A stretch of 64,000 nt of DNA from Bradyrhizobium forestalis. GTDB lineage: Bacteria > Pseudomonadota > Alphaproteobacteria > Rhizobiales > Xanthobacteraceae. Shown in pieces: positions 44,303-53,736 of this stretch (its first letter is position 1; each line of letters begins with the position of its first letter). The stretch spans positions 31,687 to 95,686 of the forward strand of contig NZ_PGVG01000006.1 of NCBI RefSeq assembly GCF_002795245.1. The letters are read 5' to 3'. The notes beneath the pieces were generated by a model. That model was not told the DNA's origin and did no database searches. It saw only the letters and a program-made list of their open reading frames with translations. A program made the translations under genes and the position numbers.

Positions 44303-46077
44303 GAAGCGGCTCCCTGAGCGAGCTGCGTCGCGCGCGGCGGCTGGTTCTGCGGAATGAAGTCCTCCGCGGCGCCGGGCACACTGTAGTCATAGGCCCAGCG
44401 GTACACGACAGGGAGCTCCTTGCCCCAGTTGCCGTGCCCAGGAGGCGTCTCCGGCGTCTGCCACTCCAGCGTCGTCGCCCGCCACGGATTGCCGCCTGAG
44501 GCCTCGCCTTTGAAGAAGCTCCAGGCCAGGTTGAACAGGAACACCATCTGGCTGAAGCCGACGGTCAAGGCCACCACGGAGATGAAGGCGTTGAGTGAAT
44601 GGGCCGAGGACGGGATGAACGTCGCATCCCCGAGTTCGAAATACCGGCGCGGGACCCCGAGCAGTCCAAGGTAGTGCATGGGGAAGAAGATCAGATAGGC
44701 ACCCAGGAAGGTGACCCAGAAGTGAAACTTGCCGAGGGCGTTATTGAGCATTCGCCCCGTGACCTTTGGATACCAATGATAGATCGCGCCGAGCACGACC
44801 ATGATCGGCGCCACGCCCATCACCATGTGGAAATGCGCGACCACGAACATGGTGTCCGAGAGGGGCACGTCCACGACGACGTTGCCGAGGAAGAGGCCGG
44901 TGAGACCGCCGTTCACGAAGGTGATGATGAAGCCGAGGGCGAACAGCATCGGCACCGTGAGATGAATGTCGCCACGCCACAGCGTCAGCACCCAGTTGTA
45001 GACCTTGATCGCGGTGGGGATGGCGATGATGAGCGTCGTGGTGGCGAAGAAGTACCCGAATTGCGGGAACATGCCGCTCACATACATGTGGTGCGCCCAC
45101 ACGATGAAGCTGAGCGCGCCGATGGCCACGATCGCCCAGACCATCATGCGGTAACCAAAGATGTTCTTGCGCGCATGCGTGCTGATCAGATCGGAGACGA
45201 TGCCGAAGGCGGGCAGGGCGACGATGTAGACTTCGGGATGGCCGAAGAACCAGAATAGGTGCTGGAAGAGCAGCGGGCTGCCGCCGCCATATTTCGACAG
45301 CGTGCCCATCTCGACGAGGGAGGGCATGAAGAAGCTGGTTCCCAAGAGACGGTCGAGCAGCAGCATGACCGAGGCAACGAAGAGTGCAGGGAATGCCAGG
45401 AGCGCCATGACGGTCGCCGTGAAGATGCCCCACACCGTCAGGGGCAGGCGCATCAAAGTCATGCCGCGGGTGCGGGCCTGCAGCACCGTCACCACATAAT
45501 TCAGACCGCCCATGGTGAAGCCGATGATGAACAGGATTAGGGACGCCATCATGAGAATGATGCCCCAATCCTGCCCGGGCGTTCCGGAGAGGATTGCTTG
45601 CGGCGGGTAGAGCGTCCAGCCGGCGCCGGTGGGGCCGCCGGGTACGAAGAATGTCGAGGCCAGCACCAGGACTGCGAGCAGGTAGACCCAGTAGCTCAGC
45701 ATGTTCACATAAGGAAAGACCATGTCCCGGGCGCCGACCATCAGCGGGATCAGGTAGTTGCCGAAGCCGCCAAGGAACAATGCGGTGAGCAGGTAAATCA
45801 CCATGATCATGCCGTGCATGGTGATGAACTGGAGGTACTGGTTGGCATCGATGAAAGAGAAGGTGCCGGGGAATCCCAGTTGGAGCCGCATCAGCCACGA
45901 CAGCACCAGGGCCACCAGCCCGATGGCCGTGGCGGTCAGCGAATACTGGATGGCGATCACCTTGGCGTCCTGCGAGAAGACATACCGTGTCCACCAGCTC
46001 CGCGGATGATAGAGCTCGACATCAGGTACTTCGGCAGGCGGGATGCCGCGGATCCCTTCATATGGAATATCGACCAT
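44299..46077 (-). CDS. coxN: Cytochrome c oxidase subunit I (CoxN-like)
   Basis: 592-aa haem-copper oxidase catalytic subunit with 12 helices. Haem a ligand region FITMHGMIMVIYLL. Active site FWFFGHPEVYIVALPAFG carries the Cu-B His, cross-linked Tyr and the proton-channel Glu of type A1. AHHMYVSGM supplies the further Cu-B His pair, and VVAHFHMVMG the haem ligands. Reduces O2 to water and pumps protons. ATG at 46077 has AGGAGG before it. The gene overlaps coxO by 4 bp. Confidence 0.95.
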   Translation of the reverse strand: MVDIPYEGIRGIPPAEVPDVELYHPRSWWTRYVFSQDAKVIAIQYSLTATAIGLVALVLSWLMRLQLGFPGTFSFIDANQYLQFITMHGMIMVIYLLTALFLGGFGNYLIPLMVGARDMVFPYVNMLSYWVYLLAVLVLASTFFVPGGPTGAGWTLYPPQAILSGTPGQDWGIILMMASLILFIIGFTMGGLNYVVTVLQARTRGMTLMRLPLTVWGIFTATVMALLAFPALFVASVMLLLDRLLGTSFFMPSLVEMGTLSKYGGGSPLLFQHLFWFFGHPEVYIVALPAFGIVSDLISTHARKNIFGYRMMVWAIVAIGALSFIVWAHHMYVSGMFPQFGYFFATTTLIIAIPTAIKVYNWVLTLWRGDIHLTVPMLFALGFIITFVNGGLTGLFLGNVVVDVPLSDTMFVVAHFHMVMGVAPIMVVLGAIYHWYPKVTGRMLNNALGKFHFWVTFLGAYLIFFPMHYLGLLGVPRRYFELGDATFIPSSAHSLNAFISVVALTVGFSQMVFLFNLAWSFFKGEASGGNPWRATTLEWQTPETPPGHGNWGKELPVVYRWAYDYSVPGAAEDFIPQNQPPRATQLAQGAAS

Positions 46078-46153
46078 AGAAACCTCCTCGGTCGTTTCCA
46101 TCGGGGGTGAGGCGTTGGCCTCTTGCGCCCGATCTATCTTCGACGGCAGCTTG

Positions 46154-46987
46154 CTACTTGCCGCCAGATTGGTACGTCGCCTTCACGACGGCTTTTGCCG
46201 GCGATAGTTCTGCGAACGTTTTTTGTTGCTCCAGCCAAGCGTGATATTCACGCTCTTCGTCGACGATGACCTTGGCCCGCATCTGATAGTGAGCAGCGCC
46301 ACAAAGCTCCGCGCAGAGAACATCGAACGTTCCGGTTCGGATCGGCTTTATCCAGAAATAGGTCACCATGCCTGGAACCATGTCCATCTTGGCCCGGAAT
46401 TCGGGCACGTAGAAATCGTGCAGGACATCAACTGAGCGGAGGAGCACCTTGACCGGCTTTCCGACTTGAAGGTGCAGGTCGCCGTTCTCGATCACGACAT
46501 CGTCCTGCGCGTGTCGGTCGTCACGATTGAGCCCCATCGGATTGTCGGAGGCGATGTTGCGGACATCGGATGTGCCCAACTGTCCATCCTTGCCCGGAAG
46601 GCGGAAGCTCCACTGCCATTGCTGGCCCATGACCTCGACCTCGCTGGCATCCGCAGGAACCGTCACGAACTGGTGCCAGACCACGAGGCCAGGCGCCAAC
46701 ATGGCCGCGACGCCGACGCCGGTCCCGACGCTCAGCCACCACTCGAGCCTTTTGTTTTCCGGATTGTAATCAGCCCGTCTTCCCTCTCTGTGGTGAAAGC
46801 GGAAGACGCAGTAAGCCATGAAGGCGATCACGGCGACGAAAACAAAGCCCGTGATCCAGAACGTGATGTTGATGGTGTGGTCGATATAGGCCCAGTTGGT
46901 GGCGATCGGCGTCCACCACCACGGGCTGTAGATGTGAAACAGCACCGAGCCGATCGCGACCAGAAGCAGTATCAGTGCGACAGCCAT
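46154..46987 (-). CDS. coxM: Cytochrome c oxidase subunit II (CoxM-like)
   Basis: 277 aa. Helical anchor(s) at the N-terminus (ALILLLVAIGSVLFHIY; a second near FWITGFVFVAVIAFMAYC) and a periplasmic cupredoxin domain. All Cu-A ligands are present: His of DVLHDFYVPE and CAELCGAAHYQM (two Cys, Glu, His, Met). The conserved aromatic WQWSFRLPG precedes it. It accepts electrons from cytochrome c. It begins the five-gene operon, 76 bp upstream of coxN. Confidence 0.93.
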   Translation of the reverse strand: MAVALILLLVAIGSVLFHIYSPWWWTPIATNWAYIDHTINITFWITGFVFVAVIAFMAYCVFRFHHREGRRADYNPENKRLEWWLSVGTGVGVAAMLAPGLVVWHQFVTVPADASEVEVMGQQWQWSFRLPGKDGQLGTSDVRNIASDNPMGLNRDDRHAQDDVVIENGDLHLQVGKPVKVLLRSVDVLHDFYVPEFRAKMDMVPGMVTYFWIKPIRTGTFDVLCAELCGAAHYQMRAKVIVDEEREYHAWLEQQKTFAELSPAKAVVKATYQSGGK

Positions 46988-47496
46988 CCTGATCCATCCT
47001 TGCCATCGAAGGCTACGGATACGAATCCAGGGCGGAGCTCATGTCTGTCGCGATGGCTGGCCTTTCTTGGTTGGCATTCATGCCATCGCCGGCCTGTTGC
47101 CTCGCCCATTCCACCGATCGCGAAATCAAGAGAACGCTCGCGACCATCAACTCTAAGGGCGTCTGCATCTAAAATGATACCAGCCCAATCCGGCGTCAAT
47201 AGACCATATCGGCGTGCCGCCGTGCGGGCGTGGCCGTCGCAAGCTGGCAAAGCATCAGCGTCCTGGGTGATGCAACGCACAAATCAGGCGCACAATTCAC
47301 CCAACCGTGAGTGCAGTCGTGTTCTGCGCGCGCTAAGCTGGGGAGGCAGGTCGCGACGGGTTCCGTCCGGCCAGGCTCGTTCGCTGAACCTGGGTTGCCG
47401 TACCCGACCCATCGCGTTTCTGCCCATCTGGCGGACACGCGTGACTGGAAAGCGCGTGTTGTCGAAACCGCGGTCTTCAGCCCGGGAGGTCTGCTC
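46988..47496. other. Divergent promoter region, coxM / DUF2189 gene
   Basis: About 510 bases between two divergent genes. Frames on either strand are not supported by ribosome sites or known families. I saw no FNR/FixK-type TTGAT-N4-ATCAA box, so the oxygen control expected for some oxidases is not evident. Confidence 0.45.
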
Positions 47497-48402
47497 ATGG
47501 CCACTCTGTACTCCCACGACATCAGGCGGCACGTATTCGGCGAAGCGGCCTCCTATCCCATTCGCAAGATCAGCTTGTCCGACCTGACCGAGGCCCTGCG
47601 CCTGGGTTGGGAGGATTTCCAGGCGATGCCGAGCCACGCGATCGTCGTGTGCCTGATCTATCCCGTTCTCGGTCTCGTCCTGTTCAGGATGGTTCTCGGC
47701 TATTCGGTGTTGCCGCTCCTGTTTCCGCTGGCCGCCGGCTTTGCCTTGATCGGTCCTTTTGCCGCGATCGGTCTCTACGAACTCAGCCGTCGTCGCGAGC
47801 GCGGCGAAGAGGTCGAAGCATGGGATGCGATCAAGGTGCTGCGCGCACCGTCGTTCGGCGCCATGGTCGAACTCGGCGTGCTCCTGCTGGTCCTGTTCGG
47901 GGCTTGGATCGGTGTCGCGAACGCGATCTATGTCTCGATCTTCGGTCATGCGGCGGCCGCAAGCATTCCCGACTTCGCAACGCGCGTGCTGACGACACCG
48001 GAAGGCTGGTCGCTCATCATCGTCGGTTGCGGTGTCGGCTTCCTGTTTGCGGTTCTGGCATTGTGCGTCAGCGTCGTGTCATTTCCGTTGATGCTCGACC
48101 GCCATGCAACTGCGATCGACGCGATCCGCACGTCGCTCCGAGCGGTGACGGCGAATCCGGTTGCGATGGCCGGATGGGGCCTCATCGTGGCGGCGCTGCT
48201 CGTGATCGGCTCGCTGCCGCTCTTCGTCGGTCTCGCCGTCGTTCTGCCGGTGCTCGGTCATGCCACCTGGCACCTCTATCGGCGGGTGGGCGAGCCCAAT
48301 CCGAACCCACCGGATGCACCGCCGCCGCCCCCGAAGGGCAGGCGCTACGCAGCAGACTTTCCGGCCAATCTCTTCCCGTGGAGCCGCGAGGGCGAGCAGT
48401 AA
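47497..48402 (+). CDS. DUF2189 membrane protein
   Basis: 301 aa with six or so hydrophobic helices (IVVCLIYPVLGLVLFRMVLGY, VLPLLFPLAAGFALIGPFAAIGLYELSRR, AMVELGVLLLVLFGAWIGVANAIYVSIF, IIVGCGVGFLFAVLALCVSVVSFPLML, GWGLIVAALLVIGSLPLFVGLAVVLPVLGHATWHLYR). The block SFPLMLDRHATAIDAIRTS and LGHATWHLYRR are DUF2189 hallmarks. The family has sometimes been annotated as an oxidase subunit, with no proof. It is divergent from the cox operon. ATG at 47497 follows GGGAGG. Confidence 0.82.
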   Translation: MATLYSHDIRRHVFGEAASYPIRKISLSDLTEALRLGWEDFQAMPSHAIVVCLIYPVLGLVLFRMVLGYSVLPLLFPLAAGFALIGPFAAIGLYELSRRRERGEEVEAWDAIKVLRAPSFGAMVELGVLLLVLFGAWIGVANAIYVSIFGHAAAASIPDFATRVLTTPEGWSLIIVGCGVGFLFAVLALCVSVVSFPLMLDRHATAIDAIRTSLRAVTANPVAMAGWGLIVAALLVIGSLPLFVGLAVVLPVLGHATWHLYRRVGEPNPNPPDAPPPPPKGRRYAADFPANLFPWSREGEQ

Positions 48403-48663
48403 CGGTGAAGCGGCCGCGCGCGGCGGCCGCCTTGGCTCGAGTTGCCGAAGAGCTATTGCTGCGGAGCGATGAAAGTCGGGCCGAGCGAGCGATTTGGCTT
48501 GTTTTCGGAGGGGCGCAGCCGTGAGGCGTGAGGTGTTCTGCCTATTCCGGCTTCGGCTAAGTATCCAGTTTCCCTGTCATCGAACGTGTATTCCCAGCAA
48601 CACTCAGCAAAAAACACCTGGTTGGTGGCCAGATTTGCCGCTTCATCAGGCTACAGCATCGTT

Positions 48664-48681
48664 ATTGTGCACAATGTATAC
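48664..48681. promoter_or_regulatory. Operator-like palindromes upstream of the autotransporter gene
   Basis: ATTGTGCACAAT (perfect 12-bp dyad, 48664-48675) abuts GTATAC (48676-48681). It lies in an AT-richer part of the 410-bp gap 48403-48812, about 135 bp before the autotransporter start. A dyad of this kind fits a dimeric regulator of the GntR, MarR or TetR type; which one is unknown. Confidence 0.4.
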
Positions 48682-48812
48682 TTGAACGGTGCTACTCATC
48701 GCCCCGAAACTTGGCGTTGCGCGGGCGACCGTGACGCGCAGAGAATTGACGACGGCGCAATACCGGCGAATTGCGAATCAGGCCGGGCGCCGCGGAGCAG
48801 GCGGGGGCGCGC

Positions 48813-51782
48813 GTGCGTTTTGATCTCGGGTGGAGAGTGTCTCGGCGTGTGGCCTGGTCGGCGTCGGCGAGTGTGCTCGCGCTGGTCGCATTCAGTCCTG
48901 CGGCCCATGCTGCGTGTACCCCGGCGGCGGCCGATAATGTGATCGCAACCTGCAGCGGCGTGTCCCCGGGCTACGGCTCCGGGACTGAAACCGGGGTCAC
49001 GGTCACCGTTCTCACCGGAGCGACGGTCTCCGGCGTCGCTGGCATCAATGTTGCTGACGGCACGTTCATCAACGAAACGGGCGCCACCATTTCCGGCGTG
49101 AATGCAGGAATTAACGCCGCGCTCGGCGATGCCAGCGTCACGAATTCCGGCAGCATCACAGGCTCGGGGGTCTACGGCATTCTCGGGGCCATCAATGTGA
49201 CGGTGACCAACAATGCCGGTGCAAGCATTACCGGCGGTGGTTACGGAGTTGTCGCCAACGCCGGCTTTGCCAACGTCACCAATTCCGGCAGCATCAAAGG
49301 TGGGGGCGTCGCCATCTACGCCGGCAACGGTGCGACGGTGACCAACAATGTCGGTGCCGGCATCACGGGTGATGGTACCGGGATTTTCGCCAACAGCGGT
49401 GTAGTCAACGTCACCAACTCCGGCAGCATCACGGGTACGTTTAACGCTGGCATCTACGCTGACATCGGTGCCACGGCGACGGTGATCAACAACGCCGGCG
49501 GCAGCATCACAGGCGGACAGTACGGGATTCAAACCGCGGCCAGCGTCAACATCACCAATTCCGGCAGCATTGTCGGCACGTCGATCTTTGGAATTAGTGC
49601 CGGCGCGAGCGCAACGGTGATCAACAACGCCGGCGCCTCCGTCACCGGCTCGGCGATTGGAATCGTTGCACTGGCTGATGCCGACGTGACCAACTCCGGC
49701 AGCATCAGGGGCACCACTCAATTCGGCATCGCCGCGGGCACCAGCACGACCGTTGTCAACAACGCCGGCGGGCTCATCAGCGGCTTCCTCGCCGGAATTC
49801 GCGCGGTCGCCGGCGGCTCGTCAGTGACCAACGCCGGCGCCATCACCGGCGGCACGGCGGCGATCCAGTTCTCGGGCGTCGGCAACACGCTGACACTGCT
49901 GGCCGGCTCGGCCATCACCGGCAACGTGCTCGGCGGCGGCAGCGACACGTTCCAGCTTGGCGGCAGCGCTGCGGCGAGCTTCGACGTCTCGCAACTCGGT
50001 GCCGCCGCGCAGTATCAGGGCTTCGGCACCTTCAACAAGATCGGCAGCTCGGTATGGACGCTGACCGGCACCAGCACCTTTGCCGGCACGGTCAACGTCG
50101 ACGGCGGCACGCTCGCCGTCAACGGCGATCTGTCCGCGGCCTCGAGCCTCACCGTGAACGCGGGCGGCACGCTCGGCGGCAACGGCATCGTCGGCACCAC
50201 GCTCATCAATGGCGGCACGCTGGCTCCCGGCAATTCGATCGGCACGCTGACGGTCGCCAGCCTGACGATGACCGCGGCCTCGACCTATCTGGTGCAGGTG
50301 TCCGGCGCCAGCGCCGACAAGACCATCGTCACTGGCGCGGCCAATCTTGCCGGCAAGGTGGTGGTGGATCCGCTGGCGCGGGTCTCGGCCACCACGACCT
50401 ATACGATCGTGAGCGCAGGTGCGGTGAGCGGCGCCTTCTCCGCTGCGGAAGTTGCCAACAGCTTTGCCCGCAACGCGCGGCTGAGCCAGGTGGGCAATGA
50501 TGTGCTGCTGACACTCGATCCTGGTCTGCTGGCGCCGGCGGTGTCCGGCATCGGTAACGTCAACCAGCGCAATGTTGCCGCGGGGATCGACAATGGGCTG
50601 GCCGGGGGCGCTTCCACGCCGGCCGGCTTCAACGCGCTGTTCGCGCTGACCGGCGATCCGCTGCTCAACGCGTTGACCCAGGCCTCGGGTGAGACCGCGA
50701 CCGGATCGCAACAAACCACGTTCAATGCGATGGGCCTGTTTCTCGGCGTGCTCACCGATCCGTTCGTAACCGGACGCAATGGCGCCGACGGTTCGTCCGG
50801 CGGCGCGGTCGGCTATGCGGCAGAAGACGGCGATGCTTACGCCTATGCCGCGACGGGCCGCAAGCGCCCGAAGGCCGAGCGCGAGGCCTACGCCGCGATC
50901 TATCGCAAGGCGCCGCAGGGGCAGGTTTATGATCGGCGCTGGACCGTGTGGGCCGCAGCCTTCGGCGGCACGCAAACCACCGACGGCAACACGGCACTCG
51001 GCTCCAACGCCACGACCAGCCGGATCGCCGGCGCTACTGCTGGCGCGGACTATTGGTTCTCGCCCTACACCGTTGCCGGCTTTGCACTTGCCGGGGGCGG
51101 CACCAGCTTCAGCGTTGCCAATGGCGGCACCGGCCGTTCCGATCTGTTCCAGATCGGCGCCTTCGTGCGGCACACGATCGGCCCGGCCTATGTCACCGGC
51201 GCGCTGGCCTATGGCTGGCAGGACGTCACCACCGACCGGATCGTCACCATTGCCGGCACCGATCATCTCCAGGCACGCTTCAATGCCAATGCGTATTCGG
51301 GGCGGCTCGAGGGCGGCTACCGTTTCGTCGCGCCCTGGACGTCCGGCGTCGGCATCACGCCCTATGCCGCGGGCCAGTTCACCACCTTCGATCTGCCGGC
51401 CTATGCGGAGAGCGCGATCACCGGCGCCAACAATTTTGCCCTGAGCTACGCCGCGAAGAGCGTCACCGCGAGCCGCTCCGAACTCGGCCTGCGCGCCGAC
51501 AGCTCCTGGGCGCTGACCGATGCGGTTCTCACCTTGCGCGGCCGCGCCGCCTGGGCGCACGATTTCAACCCCGATCGCAATATCGCGGCGACATTCCAGA
51601 CGCTGCCCGGCGCGAGCTTCGTGGTCAACGGTGCCGCGCAGGCACATGACGCCGCACTCACCACCGCCTCGGCGGAGGTGCGGTGGCGAAGCGGATGGTC
51701 TGCCTCTGCGACCTTCGAGGGCGAGTTCTCCGATCTCGCCCAAAGCTACGCCGGCAAGGGCACCGTGCGCTACGCTTGGTGA
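48813..51782 (+). CDS. Autotransporter (type V secretion) with beta-barrel domain
   Basis: ~989 aa. Signal peptide with basic RRVAW start, hydrophobic VLALVAFSPAAHA and cleavage before ACTPA. The passenger (~35-420) is a series of alternating units of the form VTNSGSI(T/K/R)G and VTNNAG(A/G)SITG with a ~43-residue paired period, a beta-helix. PATR-type repeats follow (FNKIGSSVWTLTGTSTFAGTVNVDGGTLAVNG). The last ~270 residues are the autotransporter beta-barrel, ending in aromatic FEGEFSDLAQSYAGKGTVRYAW. It exports itself to the cell surface and probably serves adhesion. GTG at 48813 is chosen to place the signal peptide; a TTG at 48771 is also in frame. Confidence 0.9.
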   Translation: MRFDLGWRVSRRVAWSASASVLALVAFSPAAHAACTPAAADNVIATCSGVSPGYGSGTETGVTVTVLTGATVSGVAGINVADGTFINETGATISGVNAGINAALGDASVTNSGSITGSGVYGILGAINVTVTNNAGASITGGGYGVVANAGFANVTNSGSIKGGGVAIYAGNGATVTNNVGAGITGDGTGIFANSGVVNVTNSGSITGTFNAGIYADIGATATVINNAGGSITGGQYGIQTAASVNITNSGSIVGTSIFGISAGASATVINNAGASVTGSAIGIVALADADVTNSGSIRGTTQFGIAAGTSTTVVNNAGGLISGFLAGIRAVAGGSSVTNAGAITGGTAAIQFSGVGNTLTLLAGSAITGNVLGGGSDTFQLGGSAAASFDVSQLGAAAQYQGFGTFNKIGSSVWTLTGTSTFAGTVNVDGGTLAVNGDLSAASSLTVNAGGTLGGNGIVGTTLINGGTLAPGNSIGTLTVASLTMTAASTYLVQVSGASADKTIVTGAANLAGKVVVDPLARVSATTTYTIVSAGAVSGAFSAAEVANSFARNARLSQVGNDVLLTLDPGLLAPAVSGIGNVNQRNVAAGIDNGLAGGASTPAGFNALFALTGDPLLNALTQASGETATGSQQTTFNAMGLFLGVLTDPFVTGRNGADGSSGGAVGYAAEDGDAYAYAATGRKRPKAEREAYAAIYRKAPQGQVYDRRWTVWAAAFGGTQTTDGNTALGSNATTSRIAGATAGADYWFSPYTVAGFALAGGGTSFSVANGGTGRSDLFQIGAFVRHTIGPAYVTGALAYGWQDVTTDRIVTIAGTDHLQARFNANAYSGRLEGGYRFVAPWTSGVGITPYAAGQFTTFDLPAYAESAITGANNFALSYAAKSVTASRSELGLRADSSWALTDAVLTLRGRAAWAHDFNPDRNIAATFQTLPGASFVVNGAAQAHDAALTTASAEVRWRSGWSASATFEGEFSDLAQSYAGKGTVRYAW

Positions 51783-51804
51783 CGCCGCTACCGCGCGGGA
51801 GAGG

Positions 51805-53001
51805 CTACTTCTGCTGCTGCGGCAGGAACGTCGGGCCGACCGAACGGATCGGCTTGTTCTCAGAACTCGGCGCAGCCGTGGTGGTGTCCGCCGGCGGCGT
51901 TGCAGCCGGTGCCGTCGCCGTGGTCGGCGCCGCGCCGGCCGCGCCCTTCTTGGCATTGGCAGGCGTGCCCTTGTTGAGCCGCTGCTGCTGCATCTTCCTG
52001 GCGCTCTCCTCGGTGACGATGATGTCGCCCTGCTGCTCGGCCGCGGCCTTGTCGTCGGCCGATTTCAACGCGTCCGCCCAGGTCTGGCCCGCCGCCTTGC
52101 AGGAGCAGGACGGGTTGAACTCGCTGCGGAATTTGAACGCGGTCGGCAGCGCGGTGTAGGGCTGGCCGCCGATCGAGACCGCCGAGTTCATGTCCTCGCC
52201 GGGATTGCGATGGGTGTAGAGCACGGCTTCGGCTGCGGGGCACAGCGCCTTGCAGGTCTTTTCGTCGTCGGGGAAGCGCGCCGGCACGGTCGCAAAGGAG
52301 ATCGGGAAATAGGCACCGTCGCAGGTGCGCACGCACACGGTGCGGAAGGTGCCGGATTGCGGGCCGAGGTCGGAGGGCGGCACGGCTTGCGGATTGTTCG
52401 GGTTGTTGTTGCCGCCGAACAGGTTGCTCAGGAAGTTGCCGCCGCCTTGTGACTGCGCGGCGTTGGCATATTGCGGGCCGCAATTGTTCTGCGCCAGCGC
52501 CATCAGCACCGAGCGGCGCTGGTTGTCGCGCTCCGGGCTGAAGCCGCCGGGGCCGCCGCCGCGCAGCCGTTCGAGGTTGCCGGTGATCTGGTCCAGATTG
52601 GCGCGCATCTGCTGGATCTGGGTGTTGACCGGGCCGCACTGCGCCGACTGGCCGTTGAACAGCGAGAAGAAGCCGGAGGAATCGCAGCCCATGCGCTTGG
52701 CCTGCATGGTGACGCGGTCCAGCTCGGCCTGCTGCCTGGCCTGGGAATCCTGATAGCGGCGGATCTGCTCTTCGCGCGCCGGGTCGCCGCCGCCGCCGCG
52801 ATCGAGCGCGGCGAGCTGGCCTTCCAGGCGCACGCACATCGGGTTCGGTCCGAGCCCGTTCTGGCCGGGCTGAGGCGGCGGGCCAGGCGGGCCAGCCTGC
52901 GCGAAAGCGCCATTGGCGAGCACGACAGTGCTCAGGAGCACGGTGCAGGCAAGGAGGAAGCGGGCACGGGAGAGCGACAAAAATTCAGGCATATCCGCCA
53001 T
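51805..53001 (-). CDS. DUF2865 secreted protein
   Basis: ~398 aa. Signal peptide in FLSLSRARFLLACTVLLSTVVLANGAFA. A Gln-rich coiled region follows (EQIRRYQDSQARQQAELDRVTMQAKRMGC), then the DUF2865 core: FRTVCVRTCDGAYFPISFATVPARFPDDEKTCKALCPAAEAVLYTHRNPGEDMNSAVSIGGQPYTALPTAFKFR, with several paired Cys. The tail is Ala/Pro/Thr-rich low complexity. The function of DUF2865 is unknown; it is widespread in Bradyrhizobium and relatives. ATG at 53001 or 52992. It is convergent with the autotransporter gene. Confidence 0.85.
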   Translation of the reverse strand: MADMPEFLSLSRARFLLACTVLLSTVVLANGAFAQAGPPGPPPQPGQNGLGPNPMCVRLEGQLAALDRGGGGDPAREEQIRRYQDSQARQQAELDRVTMQAKRMGCDSSGFFSLFNGQSAQCGPVNTQIQQMRANLDQITGNLERLRGGGPGGFSPERDNQRRSVLMALAQNNCGPQYANAAQSQGGGNFLSNLFGGNNNPNNPQAVPPSDLGPQSGTFRTVCVRTCDGAYFPISFATVPARFPDDEKTCKALCPAAEAVLYTHRNPGEDMNSAVSIGGQPYTALPTAFKFRSEFNPSCSCKAAGQTWADALKSADDKAAAEQQGDIIVTEESARKMQQQRLNKGTPANAKKGAAGAAPTTATAPAATPPADTTTAAPSSENKPIRSVGPTFLPQQQK

Positions 53002-53143
53002 TCTAGCGAGGTCACGGCCCCAAGTGACTTTCCAATGCGATCTGGGGGCCGAAGCGCGCCCTCCAATAGCCGCTTCCTGCGGCATCGTCACGTCGTTTCA
53101 GGGGCCAAAGATTGGGCCTAAGGTCCGCCAGCTCCGAGCGAAT

Positions 53144-53446
53144 TCAGCGCTGGCAGGTGATTGCGACATATTCGTCGCAACGGCCATGGGAGCAGTTTGC
53201 GCCGGATTTGGGGACGGAGCCGGTAATTTCGTCGGGATCGACCCGGCGATAGCTTGATGCCTGGGCAAAATCTCGTGACTGGCAATAGGTGCGCGCGGCA
53301 GACGCGCCGCATTTGTCGCCCCTGGCCAGGCACTGGCCGACGCCGCCATCCGCCTGGTTGGCGATGATGAAGACGCGGGTCTCGGCGCAAGCGCTGGGTG
53401 CTGCAAGGATCGAGGCGCTAAAAATGAGCGCGAGCAGGGATCGCAT
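53144..53446 (-). CDS. Small secreted Cys-rich protein
   Basis: 100 aa with a clear signal peptide (MRSLLALIFSASILAAPSACAE). The mature part has VFIIANQADGGVGQCLARGDKCGASAARTYCQSRDF and ends NCSHGRCDEYVAITCQR, six Cys that could form three disulfides. It resembles small conserved alphaproteobacterial proteins of unknown function. It lies 142 bp upstream of the DUF2865 gene on the same strand, and may share its envelope role. Confidence 0.72.
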   Translation of the reverse strand: MRSLLALIFSASILAAPSACAETRVFIIANQADGGVGQCLARGDKCGASAARTYCQSRDFAQASSYRRVDPDEITGSVPKSGANCSHGRCDEYVAITCQR

Positions 53447-53572
53447 GAAAATACCGAGGCAATAAATTGGGGAACCGCAGGTTCCAGAATGGCCTCAAAT
53501 GGTTAGGGGATCATGAACCATCAGGGCGGGCGGCGCGCTTTGCGGAGATAAAGCGGCGTTTTCGCGGCTCTC

Positions 53573-53601
53573 TTGACGTGGGGCCGCCTCATAGCCCATA
53601 T
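53573..53601 (+). promoter_or_regulatory. Possible promoter of the cysS operon
   Basis: TTGACG at 53573-53578 and, after 17 bp, CCATAT at 53596-53601 (or CATATG one base later). The -35 is good and the -10 is weak. It lies ~135 bp upstream of cysS. Confidence 0.3.
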
Positions 53602-53736
53602 GTCGCCTTATGAACGGTCTCCTCGCCATTTGCGCCATTTGCCGCGAGATTACGAGCTAGCGATTCGCTGGCTGGAGCCGTCTTTTCTCAACCACATTGA
53701 GAGCCTTGGACGCCCGGCCGAGAGGGATGGGTTGTC

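Noticed and set aside
49821..51956. 711-codon frame antisense to the autotransporter
   Set aside because: Arg/Gly/Ala-rich shadow of a gene with signal peptide and beta-barrel on the other strand.
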